DNA of 64,000 nucleotides. Source: Gyrodactylus bullatarudis. Its lineage: Eukaryota; Platyhelminthes; Monogenea; Gyrodactylidea; Gyrodactylidae. How positions within the stretch are numbered: the stretch's first letter is position 1; each line of letters starts with the position of its first letter. The stretch spans positions 37,292 through 101,291 of the forward strand of contig SSNU01000137.1 of NCBI GenBank assembly GCA_012064415.1, given 5' to 3'. Below the pieces are notes generated by a model. The model was not told the DNA's origin and ran no database searches. It saw only the letters and a program-made list of their open reading frames with translations. The translations under genes and the position numbers were made by a program. Below, one piece after another: positions 48,701 through 60,173 of this stretch.

Positions 48701-51583
48701 GTCACTAAACTTGGGAAAAAGCTTTTTTTCGATAAAAATAAATTTCAGTGAAATAATATAAGTTTGGATATCTTTTGATCTGAATCTATGTACGATCAAC
48801 CAAGCATAGAGAATTCCTCAGCAAAAATAGCTCTTTCGAATGAATGTTGGTAGAATGAAAGTTATAGTTTTGGCTCAGAAAACTTAAGATTATACAGAAA
48901 CCCTCCTCATAAGTATGATGATGATTTCGAAATTAAATTATAAAGGAGCAGAGGGAAGATGGTAATTTTTGGTTCAGGTCTAACTGTAGTTTAAACCATT
49001 TTTTACTACTGTATAATATTTCTAGGCCTTAACCTAGTATTCGAGAATATCCAAAGATTTGTATCTTTATCTAAATATTAATTTGCAATTTTGTGCATCT
49101 ACTACTAAGTAATAACCTCTAATATATATATTTTAAATTAGACACTATAATGAATCAGTACTGATTGCCAAAAATTCCCTAATAAAGGACGAATGCATGG
49201 CCTTATGTTCTTCAGAATGTAGCACTTGTAATTTATCACAAGAACATTGTCTAACCTGTAAGGATGTTAATCATTCACTCGTACCAAATAACAAGCCGTA
49301 TATGCACTATAACTGTGTGAACAAAGATTCCTGTCCAACTGGATATTATTCCCATTTTTTCAACAATCAGCATATTTGCACTCAATGTCCACCAGGTTGT
49401 AGAGGCTGTTCAAGTTGGTTTCATCAAAATATATATTAAAAAACTTTTTTATATCTCGAATTCATCTAGGTTCTCAAAAATGTGATAGCTGTCATAATGG
49501 ATTTATTCTGCATAAAAATGGAGCCTGCCTTATCAGTACATTTTGCGGAACTTCTCAGTTCTACGATGTTGATAAGAATGTAAGATATAGTTTATTTTTT
49601 TGTTAATCTCTATCACAATGTAGTTAATCAGTGATTGATAATCACCTATCTTAACCCTTAAAAGACCCAGAGAAATTTTTTTCAAGGTACATCGCTGAGA
49701 TTGAAAATTTACTAGGGTTTTAAAATATGCTGATAACGAATATGCATTTTTTTCAAAAACCATTCTTAGTTTAGAAGATATTGTTACAAAAAATGACCAT
49801 TTTTAGACCTTGAAAAGGGCAAACTTTTTTATTTCAAGAAATGACATATTTGAATTCTGCAGGTATGGTTTCTCAATAAAAGTTTCTTCTTTCTCTTCGA
49901 TCTCTGTTCAAAAAAAACCTTCTTTATATTTTTAAGGAAATTTTTATATTTTTTTCAAAAACGAGTCATTTTTAAATAGTCATAACTTCTCTATAAACTA
50001 TTCTAGGTTTTTAAGTGATAGTTCATTCGAAATAATATTAGAGTTCTACTTTCAAAAAAGTGGTCAATAAACTATTTTTTAGTTTCTTCAAAACATAATT
50101 ATGGCTTGAGAAAGTAACCTGTTCCAAATATTAGGTTGCGTCAAAAGAAATGAGATTTTTATGATGAAAAAATATATTTGAAAATCTTTCAGTACTTAGT
50201 CATCTTTTCACATATTTATTTATCATTATCTACTTTTAAGTAATTAGATTTTTTTTTACATTACTTTAGATTTGCACTTCTTGTCATTCATCATGTGAGA
50301 CATGCAACGGTCCTTCGATGAAAGATTGTAAATCTTGCTCTCGTTTCGGGACCAAAAATGATTCATGTCTCTGGATTTCTGAAAATATTGGCAATGTTCT
50401 TATCGACAATGAGACTGATGTCGATCAAATTTCCCAAATGTCTGGTGTCTGTATGAAATGTTGCTCCTTAGAGTATTTGTTGAGCAAAGAACCACCGAAA
50501 GACTGCCTATTTTGCGTCGCAAATCAAAATACCTGTATTAGCTATGATTTTATGGTGAAGAATATCAGTAAAATTCACGATTCTGAATATTCTCCAGATA
50601 ATATAGATATTCCTGATCCAAAAGAAGAGGATGAATCAGATAATGAAGACAGAATCTGGTCCCCATGGCAATGGATCACAGCTAAGGCTTCTCGCTTGGT
50701 TCTTGTAGCCCTCTGCCTCGGGCTAGGTCTCTCCTCCCTAATCTTTGTTGCATTTCATTTTTACATGCTGCGAAAGTGTTGCACTTGCCCAAAGAACTTA
50801 CACTCACTCCTCTATCTTGGTAATTTAAGCAGAAGTCCTTCATCTAAAGACCAAAATAACCAAAACTCAGAAAAAGACAATACCCTTCTATCCAAATTAT
50901 CAGCATACCTTTCATCTTGTTTCTTTTGCTTCAGACGGGGTATCGTAAAAAGAGAAGATTTTTCAGATAATCGAAACATTAAACATGATGATGAAGCTAA
51001 CCATCCGCTAAGACAAAATTTTTCATTTACCAACCAGAATGATCGGGACAAATCAATGCAAGCTCATAACTTTATGAACAAGAGACCATTTTCGTATCAC
51101 GAGAAAGAGTTCAATCATGATCGCCTGCTTTCCCATTTAACAAATGGAGATCATAGTAATTCTCAGCCTCTTCCTAATATCAAACAGAAAGTTAATGTTC
51201 TCCAAAATTTCCACCAGAAGTCAACAGTATCACCCCAAACAACTCCAACATCTGGAAGTAGCTATTCATCGAATAATGAACATCGAAAAAGTTCTGAATG
51301 CTTTATTGATCGTCGTAGTCGTAACTTGAGTAGCAAATCAAAGGATTGCAATGTCAATATGAAGATGAGTCACCATCCTCATGAGAGTCTTTCAGGAATA
51401 TCTAAAGAAATTCCCAAGAATTTAATATCACCTTTAAGTTTTAAAGAATCTAAATCCGTTAAAGCTGATGATAAAACAAAGCGTAGTCAGTCATCTCATC
51501 AAAAACATCCGGCCAAGGCTCTCAGATCAAAGGCATCTATTGGAAAACCCAAAAATTGTGATAAAAAACCTACACACGTTTGA
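27790..51583 (+). CDS. Fur2: furin-2 / PC5-like proprotein convertase with Cys-rich repeats
   Basis: This is a calcium-dependent kexin-type protease of the secretory pathway that cuts after R-x-K/R-R. I splice 20 exons into 1,579 codons: 27790-27954, 27985-28170, 28205-28345, 29827-29900, 32441-32529, 33654-33826, 33885-34094, 34153-34253, 34368-34471, 34531-34648, 35043-35568, 36110-36181, 40225-40310, 43375-43701, 44797-44918, 46181-46400, 46653-46982, 49142-49413, 49470-49579, 50270-51583. Order: signal peptide, prodomain with RIKR and final RKKR-S (97-101), catalytic Asp150 (MDDG), His190 (HHGTRCAG), oxyanion Asn291 (WASGNGG), Ser363 ([11 protein letters not shown]), P domain about 454-628, then furin-like Cys-rich repeats, a transmembrane segment about 1285-1309, and a 270-residue tail starting with Cys clusters (RKCCTC, SCFFCF). 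The large Cys-rich part and membrane anchor match Fur2/PC5B rather than Fur1. The first two introns are 30 and 34 nt; several later ones exceed 1 kb. Confidence 0.92.
28346..29826 (+). other. furin-2 intron 3
   Basis: A 1.5 kb intron inside the catalytic domain, between ..DDLKNNY and DKNASFD. No other gene or clear element is seen. Confidence 0.7.
29901..32440 (+). other. furin-2 intron 4
   Basis: A 2.5 kb intron. Chance frames occur at 30581-30931 and 31500-31733, without family resemblance or splice support. Confidence 0.7.
37057..37203. repeat. hairpin MITE in furin-2 intron 12
   Basis: The left arm (from ACATTAAACCTACTAGCAAA) is mirrored by a right arm ending TTTGCTAGTAGGTTCAATGT. Each arm is about 44 bp with few mismatches and the loop is about 60 bp. 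It is a small foldback, probably a non-autonomous transposon. Confidence 0.65.
38189..38466. mobile_element. 278-bp piggyBac-like MITE (TTAA ends)
   Basis: It starts TTAA-CCCTTCATGTCCCA and ends TGGGACATGAAGGC-TTAA, with terminal repeats of about 14 bp. It has no coding capacity. It lies in furin-2 intron 12. Confidence 0.65.
40975..41724. mobile_element. near-perfect 306-bp foldback element flanked by TA
   Basis: The arms 40975-41280 and 41419-41724 are near-identical inverted copies (306 nt each; I see one mismatch near the tips). They enclose a 138-bp spacer and are flanked by TA at 40973-40974 and 41725-41726, as for Tc1/mariner-class elements. The ends read AACCTAGTTGATATGAAGAT. That terminus recurs, diverged, at 1.9, 15.4 and 18.2 kb. 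It lies in furin-2 intron 13, so the transcript can form a long hairpin. Confidence 0.85.
41781..41850 (-). repeat. possible tRNA-derived SINE fragment
   Basis: Read on the minus strand, GGTATGGTACTCACAAG resembles a tRNA D-arm/A-box. About 40 nt on, GAGTTCAAATCTC resembles a T-arm/B-box. The anticodon arm is not convincing. It is a weak call. Confidence 0.3.
47512..47600 (+). repeat. possible tRNA-related SINE fragment
   Basis: GTTAGCCCAGTGATCAGAGG resembles an A-box/D-arm (TTAGCTCAGTGG..). A weak GGTTTGAGAAG about 60 nt on could be a decayed B-box. It lies in furin-2 intron 17. It is a weak call. Confidence 0.25.
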
Positions 51584-52555
51584 ATCCGAGTTCATCCAGT
51601 GTTAATTTAATCCAATCCTAGCTCCCTACTCCTCCTTTATGCTCCTTGATTGATGCAAGATACCACTTATTTTTACTTCACCGATTTTGACCACTTTTTT
51701 CGATACAACCCCTTGAGTCCCACGAAAATCTAAAATATCGTCCCAAATTTCAAATACTGAAAATGAAAAAAGTTTGACAATCGATTTGCTTAATTCAACA
51801 ACCTTTAAATTCACACATTCTGTGTTAATTTTGTACAAAACCAGGTGTAACAACATTTTATACAGACAAAAATAATTAATTTTGAACAAAATGTTATATA
51901 TTCTTACTACTATTAGGGTATATTATAATTATGAGATTATTATTATTATTTTATTCTGAATCTCAATCATATTCCACGAAAGAAAAAAATTTTAAACAAA
52001 ATTCACTCACTTTAGAGAAATGAAAATCTAGTTCTTTAATGCCCAACCTAACTAAAGTAACCATACAAACCAGTAATGATGATCAAATTATGATTTAGAT
52101 CTCTTTTTTGAATGAAAATTTTACAAGAGATTGAAAAAAGAGAATACTTTGTGTAAATATAAAATATATATTATAAATTCACTTGAATTCTTGTTCATCT
52201 TTTGAGCAAACATTTTTCCATCGTGTCTTCTAAGCTGCAAAACACAATGAAATTGATTTTTCATTGGTCGAATTTCAACTTTGAAAAAAGTTGTTTATTT
52301 TGTAAGTGTTATTACAAGTTTTTAGCCTTATTGAGTCACCCATTTTATCTTAGAAACAAAACTCAGGCTATATTTATATCTTTAGGATATACACTGTATA
52401 TTACGATTACTAATAAAGTGGTCGAGAATAGAATCATAGTTGTGAGCAACCAGACAACTGGCTACGGTATGCTGAAGTAAAAACTTAGACCTATTCGGTA
52501 CGTATCAGCTACAACATAAATAATATTTAGTTTATAGTATAAAATTGATAAAAAA
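51584..52555. other. 3' flanks of furin-2 and Ly6 genes
   Basis: This convergent intergenic region most likely contains the furin-2 3' UTR. A chance 92-codon plus-strand frame lies at 52202-52480, with an AATAAA at about 52412. No gene is seen. Confidence 0.5.
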
Positions 52556-53176
52556 CTAAAATATCCATTTATTTGTTAAGATAAGAAAAAGGGGAATTAT
52601 TATAACTTGATTTGTTATTTTGCTTGCTTTATTGCAAAGATCGCCTTGACAGTAGCAACGTATCTGCTCAATACCACCGCCTCCACTCAACTTTCGACAG
52701 CCAGCACCAAAGCCAACAGGAATATTGGCACAGCCACGGCTAACAACCTCGCTGATTTGATATTCTGTTCCAGAATTGGATAAAATATACTTGGATCGTG
52801 TTATATATTTAAAACAGCCCTGGTATTGATTAGGACATTCGCCACTTGACATAATGGATAGGTCTGTCTGGTTGTTCTCACAGCTTTTGATACTCATTGA
52901 ATCTTTGGATAAATCCAAGTAGTTATTACATTGATAGCAAGAGATTACATTAACTTGACGCTTTGCTCGAACAATTTTGTCACTTTTGCTTAATGACCTT
53001 AGAGGGTTAATTCTTTGTGAATAGTCGACAAGAGAACGATTTTGAAAATAATAATATGTTAATGTTATTCCAACGATGCAAATAATAAAGGAGACTGCTA
53101 GGCCGATTAATTTGTAACTGAAGAAGCTCTGAAGAAGATTAGAAAAAGTAGTAATTATAATATTGGTATTGATCAT
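52556..53176 (-). CDS. Ly6/uPAR three-finger protein with RAKR processing site
   Basis: A single-exon frame of 206 aa. A hydrophobic N-terminal segment (IGLAVSFIICIVGITLTYYYF, about residues 24-44) acts as a signal-anchor. It is followed by RAKR at about 71-74 and then a ten-cysteine Ly6 domain: ISCYQC, SCENN, ECP, GCFKY, RGCANIP, GCRKL, RCYCQGDLCN. The C-terminus is hydrophobic (VIIIPLFLILTNKWIF), consistent with a GPI-anchor signal. Arthropod proteins of this class (quiver/sleepless type) sit on the outer membrane and often modulate ion channels or junctions, but no precise orthologue is assigned. The R-x-K-R motif directly before the first Cys of the domain fits furin cleavage, which would release the Ly6 domain from the N-terminal anchor. 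The neighbouring gene is itself a convertase. Confidence 0.82.
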   Translation of the reverse strand: MINTNIIITTFSNLLQSFFSYKLIGLAVSFIICIVGITLTYYYFQNRSLVDYSQRINPLRSLSKSDKIVRAKRQVNVISCYQCNNYLDLSKDSMSIKSCENNQTDLSIMSSGECPNQYQGCFKYITRSKYILSNSGTEYQISEVVSRGCANIPVGFGAGCRKLSGGGGIEQIRCYCQGDLCNKASKITNQVIIIPLFLILTNKWIF

Positions 53177-54064
53177 GGTTTTGCATTTTCAGTCACTTTT
53201 ATCTCAATAGTTTTTGTTCATCAGAGATTAACCAATTTTTCACAACTTTAAAAGTAAACTTGCTAAAAAAGAATGTTGATTTTCAAAAATTGAAAGTAAA
53301 TCCAAATTTTTTACTCAATTTTGGAGTAAAATCTTTGACTCACTTCGTGTAATCCCTTGCGATAATGCTGATGATAAATAATTAGAGAGTCTCTCCTTCC
53401 TCTATCTTCAGTATTTCTGGTCATTAATAAATTTTCTGTCGCAAGATAACCCTCGAAAAAATAGTCAAGGACAATCTTGAATTTGATTTCTGTCTTTGAT
53501 AGCTGAGTTGAATTTGAAAAAGCCTGGTTGTATTTTGGAGTAGAAATACAGATAAAATACTTTCTTTTATATTAATTCAAGAGAGATTTATCATCAGAAA
53601 AATATGGCAGATAAGATACACTAACAGAATATACATCTTCTTCATGTAAAAAATATATATATCATATGCGGTATGTAGATTTATACACGCCTTGCACATA
53701 TGAAGCCAAAATGAATTCATCTACTTTTAGAATTAGACTCATATTTCATTGAGGTCTGTGATGTGTCGAAACGAATGTATTCTATAATAGAACTTCTATT
53801 CGAAGGATCGAATTAAAAAATACAACAAATAAGAAATATCACAATGAAATGATTCATTTTATTTTGTTCTGTTTTCTATTATATTCCAGAAATTATGAGA
53901 GAATTTTTCCAGAAGATCACGTTTTTTCTGTTCATGATTCAATACACTTGAAAATTCTTATAGTCATCATTACTATGGGGGAGTAAAATTGGAAAAAATT
54001 CACATACTAAAATATCGCATTCTTATTTATTGGGACTCTTTACCTTAGTTGTAAATAATTTCAA
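53177..54064. other. intergenic upstream of the Ly6 gene
   Basis: No exon is recognised. It contains the Ly6 promoter by position. The last 9 bases (TAATTTCAA) form a degenerate target duplication of the following transposon. Confidence 0.5.
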
Positions 54065-56563
54065 GGGAGATTTACACTTGCAGTATACTTTTTTCGTTTA
54101 TTACAGTTACAGTATAATAGACCGATGTTTTTATACACAACGATCTATTGGAAACCTAAAGAGCCGCGTCGATTTTTTCTCATAAGACAATTTTCATCTA
54201 CCTCTACTTCATAGTATCATTAATTTATTTTATTTTCATCATCAGTATCAATAGTTGAAATAATTTCATCTTTTTAAATTATTTTGAGCTGAATTTTCTA
54301 CCATTTCTTGTTCTATTTTTCAGGCTTGGAGTTTTGTTTAGAATTGAGAAGCTAAAGGCTATTTTTCTCAAGCATAACGGGAAGATGCCAGCTTCGAATA
54401 GGAGCTTTCTATACGAAAAGTTACCAAATATGGAGGATAGGAATATGCGTTGTTTAGAATCAAGATTTTTTGAGAGTTTAGCCGGGATATTCCTTGCAAG
54501 GCCTGAGCCGTGGTCTAGTTTAGATAGGATGAACATTTTATAGAGTAATAATCAGAGTATAGGAGATTTGACACATCTCTTTAGGAAGGAAGAACCTATT
54601 GAAGATTTACGTTTTTGATTCTCTAGCTGGAGTATTAGAGATGTTGACGTGGAAGGGATCTTATCATAAGTTTTAAGAGATTTAATAATTACTACGGCAA
54701 CCAAAATGCCTTTTTTGAGAGTGAGTCTAAAATACTCTGAAAAGATTAAAAATCCAGTCCATTTTTTCTAAACCTCTTAATAAGAGTTTTAAGTTTGCCT
54801 TTTTTGCCTATTTGGAGAAGGCTTGCCTTTTTTAAAAAGGATTGCTTTTTCATTTTTTTCAAGGATTGTGCAAAATTTTTATCATTGTTTACTTTGATCA
54901 TAGTTAAATTTTGATTGTCTGAATCTAATTTTATGGGGGATTCGGTAAACAGCCAATAGAAATGGCTTATCCAACTCAACATCTCATTCTCATTCTATTC
55001 ACTTGAAAGGCTTGAAAAATTGATTAATTTTTTAAAATCACTACTTGTGAGAGACATTCGATTTTATGAATTTACCTTTTTTGCTTTACTAATAATTACT
55101 GAATGAGGTAGTCTGTCGAAAGTTTTTGCAATATCAAAGTGAATAATGAAGGCACTTGGGTTTTTGAATTCTTGATCATTGCAATGGTCGAAGCAGACTA
55201 GTAGTAAATTGGAGGATGTGCTTTTCCCTTTTATAAAACCATGCTGGTCAATTTTGACTTTTAGATGACTCAGTAAGAGGCTGTCCAAGAGAGCAAGAAA
55301 TTTTGGAAGATTCGATATAGGTCTGAAGTCGGCGGCACTTTGTGGTAGGTTTACTTTCAGAATTGGGGTTAAGCCATTAATTCGGGATGTGTCCTTTGTG
55401 GAAGAGGGTTGAGAAGTAATTTGCAAGTATTTCAAAGAACAAGATCGGCAGAGCAAGTAGCAAATTGTAAGAGAAAAAATAAGCATATTTGGATGATTTT
55501 GATTTTGAGTGTAGAACTATATCTATTAGGGTCTGTGTGTCAACAATGGGCGGATGTAAATTGGAGGTGTCAATTTTTGTTAGATTGGATGGGTCAGAAT
55601 ACATCGAGGCGTCTGGAGTTAACTTGGCTGAATAATTAGATATATTATCTTTGAATGATATGAATTTTATTTTCTTCCAAGTCTTGATAGGATTTAGTTT
55701 GAGGTCGCTGATGATACAAGCCTCGAACATCTGTTGGGTTGGATTCATCGGAATTGAGTTTTTTGATAGGCGTTTGCAATTTTGGATGATAAAATTAAAA
55801 GCATCGATATGAAATTCATTATTTAGGAATAGGAAATTCAAGTAGTGTAGAGTTTCTGATACAAATCTGTCTCTATCAGTAATATAATGCAGGTTAGAGT
55901 AAATCTTGGTTTAGTTGATCGATATTGAAAAGGAGTAGTCTATCATCGGATGTTTCAGTTTGAATGGTCTTCTGGAAATGGATGGTGTCTTCATTTGTAA
56001 ACAGAAGGTCTAGGAAATTTTTGTTTTTGTGGTGGTTTTCAATAAATTAGGTAATTTCATCTTCTGTCTTTTGATTGCTTGGAGGAGGATTATAAATAGA
56101 ACATAGAATTGGTTTACAGTAGTTGATAGAATTTCTTAGCTCATACAGGGATGCTAAAAGAGATCTGCAGTTCCATAAGATTATTGAAGTTTTTTCGTTA
56201 TCGGATCTCAAGTAAGGATTGGCTATGGAGTCGAAGACGTTCCTGAAGATTGAAGAAAATTTTTTGATGTGGATTGAATGTTTTGGTCAAAGAGAATGGA
56301 AACTTTCTGTTTTTTTACGATACGAGGCGTAATTTGTAGTTTGGGATTTGTGTATTACTTGGAGACTTATTTTTCCTTTTTACTATCGGTAAAGATCTGG
56401 TTATTTTGATTATATTATATACTATTTCTGAAATTATTTCAACTATTGATACTGATGATGAAAATAAAAAAATTAATGATACTGTAAGTGTAAAAAAACA
56501 TCGGTCTATCATACTTGTAACTGAAATAAACGAAAAAAATGATACTGCAAGTATAAATTTCCC
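54065..56563. mobile_element. MULE/foldback-like transposon carrying a LINE
   Basis: The ends GGGAGATTTACACTTGCAGT (left) and the inverse of GGGAAATTTATACTTGCAGT (right) belong to TIRs of about 150-200 bp, traceable to about 54275 and from about 56406. The flanking 9-mers TAATTTCAA and TGATTTAAA match at 7 of 9 positions. Both TIRs match the 3091-4522 element (GACCGATGTTTTT and CATCAGTATCAATAG blocks). The left TIR has an extra insertion of about 70 bp. Between the TIRs nearly all DNA is a decayed LINE on the minus strand. Confidence 0.8.
54290..56290 (-). mobile_element. LINE ORF2 relic (endonuclease and reverse transcriptase)
   Basis: On the minus strand, endonuclease pieces come first (IIWNCRSL near 56190, SIYNPPPSN, then FLDLLFTNED near 56010). 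RT pieces follow: a long linker with NPIKTWKKIKFIS; RINGLTPILKVN; FRPISNLPKFLALLDSLLL; DQHGFIKGKST; FDIAKTFDRLPHSVI. The RT continues in broken frames to about 54290, including a C-terminal part. At least one frameshift (near 55400) and several stops make it a pseudogene. The catalytic YADD segment is not intact. It lies wholly inside the 54065-56563 element. Confidence 0.78.
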
Positions 56564-56572
56564 TGATTTAAA

Positions 56573-57240
56573 TCCTAATACAGGTTGGTAATACTAACCG
56601 TTAGTACAGTATTAGTATTAATAATAATATTAGAATATTTTCAGTATGGTTTAATTCATTGAAAATCTTTTGACGTTGGTAACTTGTCAGGCTATCCTGA
56701 AAGAAAGAGGAAGACATTCAACATGATTACGAATTATTCGTATAAAATGATACAATTTTTACCAATTGAACAAACTTACAATACAATTAAATTCTGAGAT
56801 GATTTTTGTTAGATCGTGCTTAAAAGTCGAGCTTTAAAATCCCTTTTATGAGTGTCTAATAGATACCTTTACAATTTTCAAAGATGAAACAAACTTTATC
56901 TGGCAAGAGAATCGGGAAAATGAATAACTCAATTGTTTTAAAAATTTTCTAGAAAAATTGACTAGATTTTTTTAATTCGAAAAAATATATGTAAATAAAT
57001 AATTAGATAAACTTTATATATTGATAAAATCGAAATACAATTTTTTACAAATAAAATTAATTAAAATGAGTTTTTTTTAATTCAAGAACTGCTTTTTGAT
57101 AGACTTTTACTCATGCGGACTGACACACTCAATCAGAGGGAGACATTCTTCGTTTCTGTGATAATCTGAAAATGAGCCATTTTTAAAAATAAGAATTCTG
57201 GAATATATTAAGTAAAATAATTTGACCTTGCGTTATAAAC
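56573..57240. other. intergenic, nothing recognised
   Basis: AT-rich DNA without a credible exon on either strand. Confidence 0.5.
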
Positions 57241-57245
57241 ACGGT

Positions 57246-57766
57246 GCAACACTAAAAAATCAAACAAGCTGAAATTTACATTTGTGGTATAGTTTTTTGA
57301 GCTGATTCTCATGGTGTTATTCTTTTTTCTCTCAAAATTGGTTTACGGCCACCAGCGGTCCTCAAAGTTTTTCTCGAGATTTTTTCTTAGAAGTGGCATA
57401 ACATCTCTGGATTCTTACATTGATAAACATAAATAGGCTTAAAAGAAAGATAAATCATCGATAAAAACCAACTTTTGAGCACTTAATCGGCTTAAATAGA
57501 CACATGGTAACATTCTAAGTATATACTTAGAATAGGTATTATTAAAAATTACCATTACCTAAATCGATGATTTATCTTTCTTTTAAGCCTATTTATATTT
57601 ATCAATGTAAGAATCCAGAGATGTTATGCCACTTCTAAGAAAAAATCTCGAGATAAACTTTGGGAGCCGCTGGTGAATAACACCATGAGAATCAGCTCAA
57701 AAAACTACATCACATATGTAAATTTCAGCTTGATTGATGACCTAAAGTATTTTTTGTTGCATAGTG
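57246..57766. mobile_element. foldback element with arms of about 205-217 bp
   Basis: The arms 57246-57462 and 57562-57766 are diverged inverted copies. Shared blocks include AAGCTGAAATTTACAT, GAGCTGATTCTCATGGTGTT, AGAAGTGGCATAACATCTCT and GAAAGATAAATCATCGAT. The central loop contains a perfect 20-bp palindrome (TTCTAAGTATATACTTAGAA). The outer end (CACTATGCAACAAAAAAT) resembles a sequence at about 61916. No coding capacity is seen. Confidence 0.75.
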
Positions 57767-58860
57767 AAATTAGACAAGTGTCAATTCTAATAGATTGTCA
57801 AATAAAATTCCATTCAAGGTAGTAACCTAATTAAAGAGCCTTAGAACACGAGTCCTTTAAAAAAATTACACATGAGCAAGAGAATATTCTCCGGAGCTGA
57901 AATTTTTTTGAAGGATACGATAAAAAACTACAAGTAACTACTGACTGTAACTAATAATAATACATAGTAATTTCAAATGAGCAGATTATTAGCATCTCAA
58001 GACATTTCCATGTTGAATTGATTCGCAAAAATTCTAGAAATCAAAAGTTGCAAAACGTTTTGATTAGCTTGAATGCCTTTTCAAATTTTCATTATAAATG
58101 GATGATTTTACTCAAATTTTCTTCGAATAATCAATTCTGAATTTGTCTTATCCCGTAAATTGTCTAAAGAATGAAGGTAGGACTCCAGAATGACAACCGA
58201 TTAATTGACTCACCTTAAGTCTTGGATACACAACCTATCAACAAATTCATCAGATGCCCAGCTCTTAAACTCGTTATATTTTAATGTTTCATCTTGTCTT
58301 AATCAAATCAATCCTAGAAATAACCATCAAATCAACCACAAAAAAAGATTAAGTTCAAATTCCTAATATCCTTCTTCTGTTAAATTAGTTATAGACAATG
58401 TCTAATGATTCAGACTTGTAAAATAATTCCAGAAACGATAAAACCATTTGCATTAATCTCTGGTTCATATCATATTGATCAGTATTAATAAAAAATAAAT
58501 CAGAACTAACTTTTATCCTTTTGCACAGACATTTGAGAAGAGATTCCATCAGAAACCTAGAAAATTTTTACATATTAATTCAAACTAATCATGAATTCAA
58601 ATTATCTTTAATCAGTTATATTTCTCTAACCCATTTCCGAGAATATTTGCTTTGAAACTATGAGGGAAAGATCATTTCATTTTTTTTCTTTCTTTCCATT
58701 TTTTACAAATTTTATCTACTGGTATGAAAATAATACAAACCAATAGATAACAAGCTAACAACTTTATAGACAAAATTTCATTTAGACTTCTTAAGTAAAA
58801 ACTTTCCAATTCATAAGGATAAGATCTGAATGAATTAAATTATTTTAGTTAACATCGATA
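57767..58860. other. intergenic, nothing recognised
   Basis: AT-rich DNA. It presumably holds the 3' UTR of the OM-LZ gene. No other exon is seen. Confidence 0.5.
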
Positions 58861-60173
58861 TTAATTACTAAGGCTTACTATTCTACTTTGGTCAGAAATG
58901 TTTACTGGTTGCTGAGAATTTGAATTTGTCATAAAAGATTTTGCATAATTTACAAAATTTTGATCATGATTATAAGTCTTTTGACAAGCCTTAGATAATT
59001 CAGGAAGACAATTGAGCATATTTTTGCTTAAATTCATCTGTTCCAAACTGCTATTGTCAGTAGGTTTGCTTTTTGACAGATTATTCTTGTGATTTTCAGC
59101 ATTAAAGTTTTGTTGAGTAACCTGAAGAAGGCGATTGGCATCCTCAATATGCTTATTTTCAATTCCAAATGGTGCTGAAGAAGTGGATGATGTATTACTA
59201 TTATTGTTAACCATCATCATAACAGAACTTTGCTGGTTATTGTTATTCGAAAAATTCGAATTATTAACAAGAGCTTGAATAAAATTATTGTTGTTATTAA
59301 TCTTGGACTTTTCAATCTCAATAGGCTTTTGAATGATGAAATTGTTTTGATTTATTCCTAAATTGGCTTGGGATAGAAATGATTGAAGTTGATTTAGAGG
59401 AAGTTGTATTTGGGTCTGACCAGGCTGATTGCTTTTCGCTATAACATTAGAAATACATGCAGGGAGTTGTTTGATATCTGTTATGATGCTTGAAGTGACT
59501 ATGGGAGCTTTGTGATTATTACTTATAGCTTGGTTAATATTCACATTAGGATTTGGGGTTATTGGAACATAATGATTTGAATGACTCATTTCTGTCTCTT
59601 TTTTAGAAGAAGATTTCTTTCTTTGAGTTTGATGTTGAGTGTTATTGCTGGTGTTGTTTGAAACACATGGTGAAATGGGAATCTTGTTATGTATGGGCGA
59701 GTTTTTCTGATCCAAGTTTGACTGATTACTAGAAGAATTCATGCTTGCTAAAGAAGATTTAAGACGGGCGTTTATTGCTTTTAGATGATTCTTCTTCATT
59801 TGGAGCTTAAGGAGTTTGGCTTCTAAAGCATCATTTTCTGTTTTAACTAAATGCAACGTATCCAGAAGATCTGCAACATCAGTGCCTTCACATTGTTGTA
59901 AAATTAAGGATTTTCCTTGATCCCATTGCCATTCGAGTAAATCATATATTGTCTGAAGACCAGAGTTACTATTTCCTGAACTTTCATTTGCTTCATTTGG
60001 TACGCCACTATTATTAGATTCTGATGAAATATTAATTAACTTAAGATTCTGAGTATCGAATGCAGAATTTTGAGAATTATCTATTTTAGCTAAACAATGA
60101 AGAAATTGCAAGTACCTCTTTTTGATTTATATTTCCTCTTTTCATTATTAGGTCTAGTGTCGGCGTGTTTCAT
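58861..60173 (-). CDS. AF10/Alhambra-type octapeptide-motif leucine-zipper protein
   Basis: The two exons are 60116-60173 and 58861-60089, joined over a 26-nt intron, giving 428 aa. The N-terminus is a lysine/arginine-rich nuclear signal (EKRKYKSKRAK). Residues about 70-135 hold a DLLEWQW octapeptide-like motif, then QGKSLILQQCEGTDVADLLD and a heptad coiled coil (LHLVKTENDALEAKLLKLQM, KKNHLKAINARLKSS). This is the arrangement of the OM-LZ region of MLLT10/AF10, MLLT6/AF17 and Drosophila Alhambra, which recruits DOT1L. The rest is Asn/Gln/Ser-rich low complexity. The PHD fingers normally at the N-terminus of AF10 are absent. The next gene starts 162 bp upstream on the other strand, so there is little room for more exons unless they lie farther away. 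Confidence 0.72.

Noticed and set aside
50812..51329. frames on both strands inside the last furin-2 exon
   Set aside because: Shadows of the long cytoplasmic-tail coding sequence.
55409..55639. 76-aa plus-strand frame
   Set aside because: Antisense of the LINE reverse transcriptase relic.
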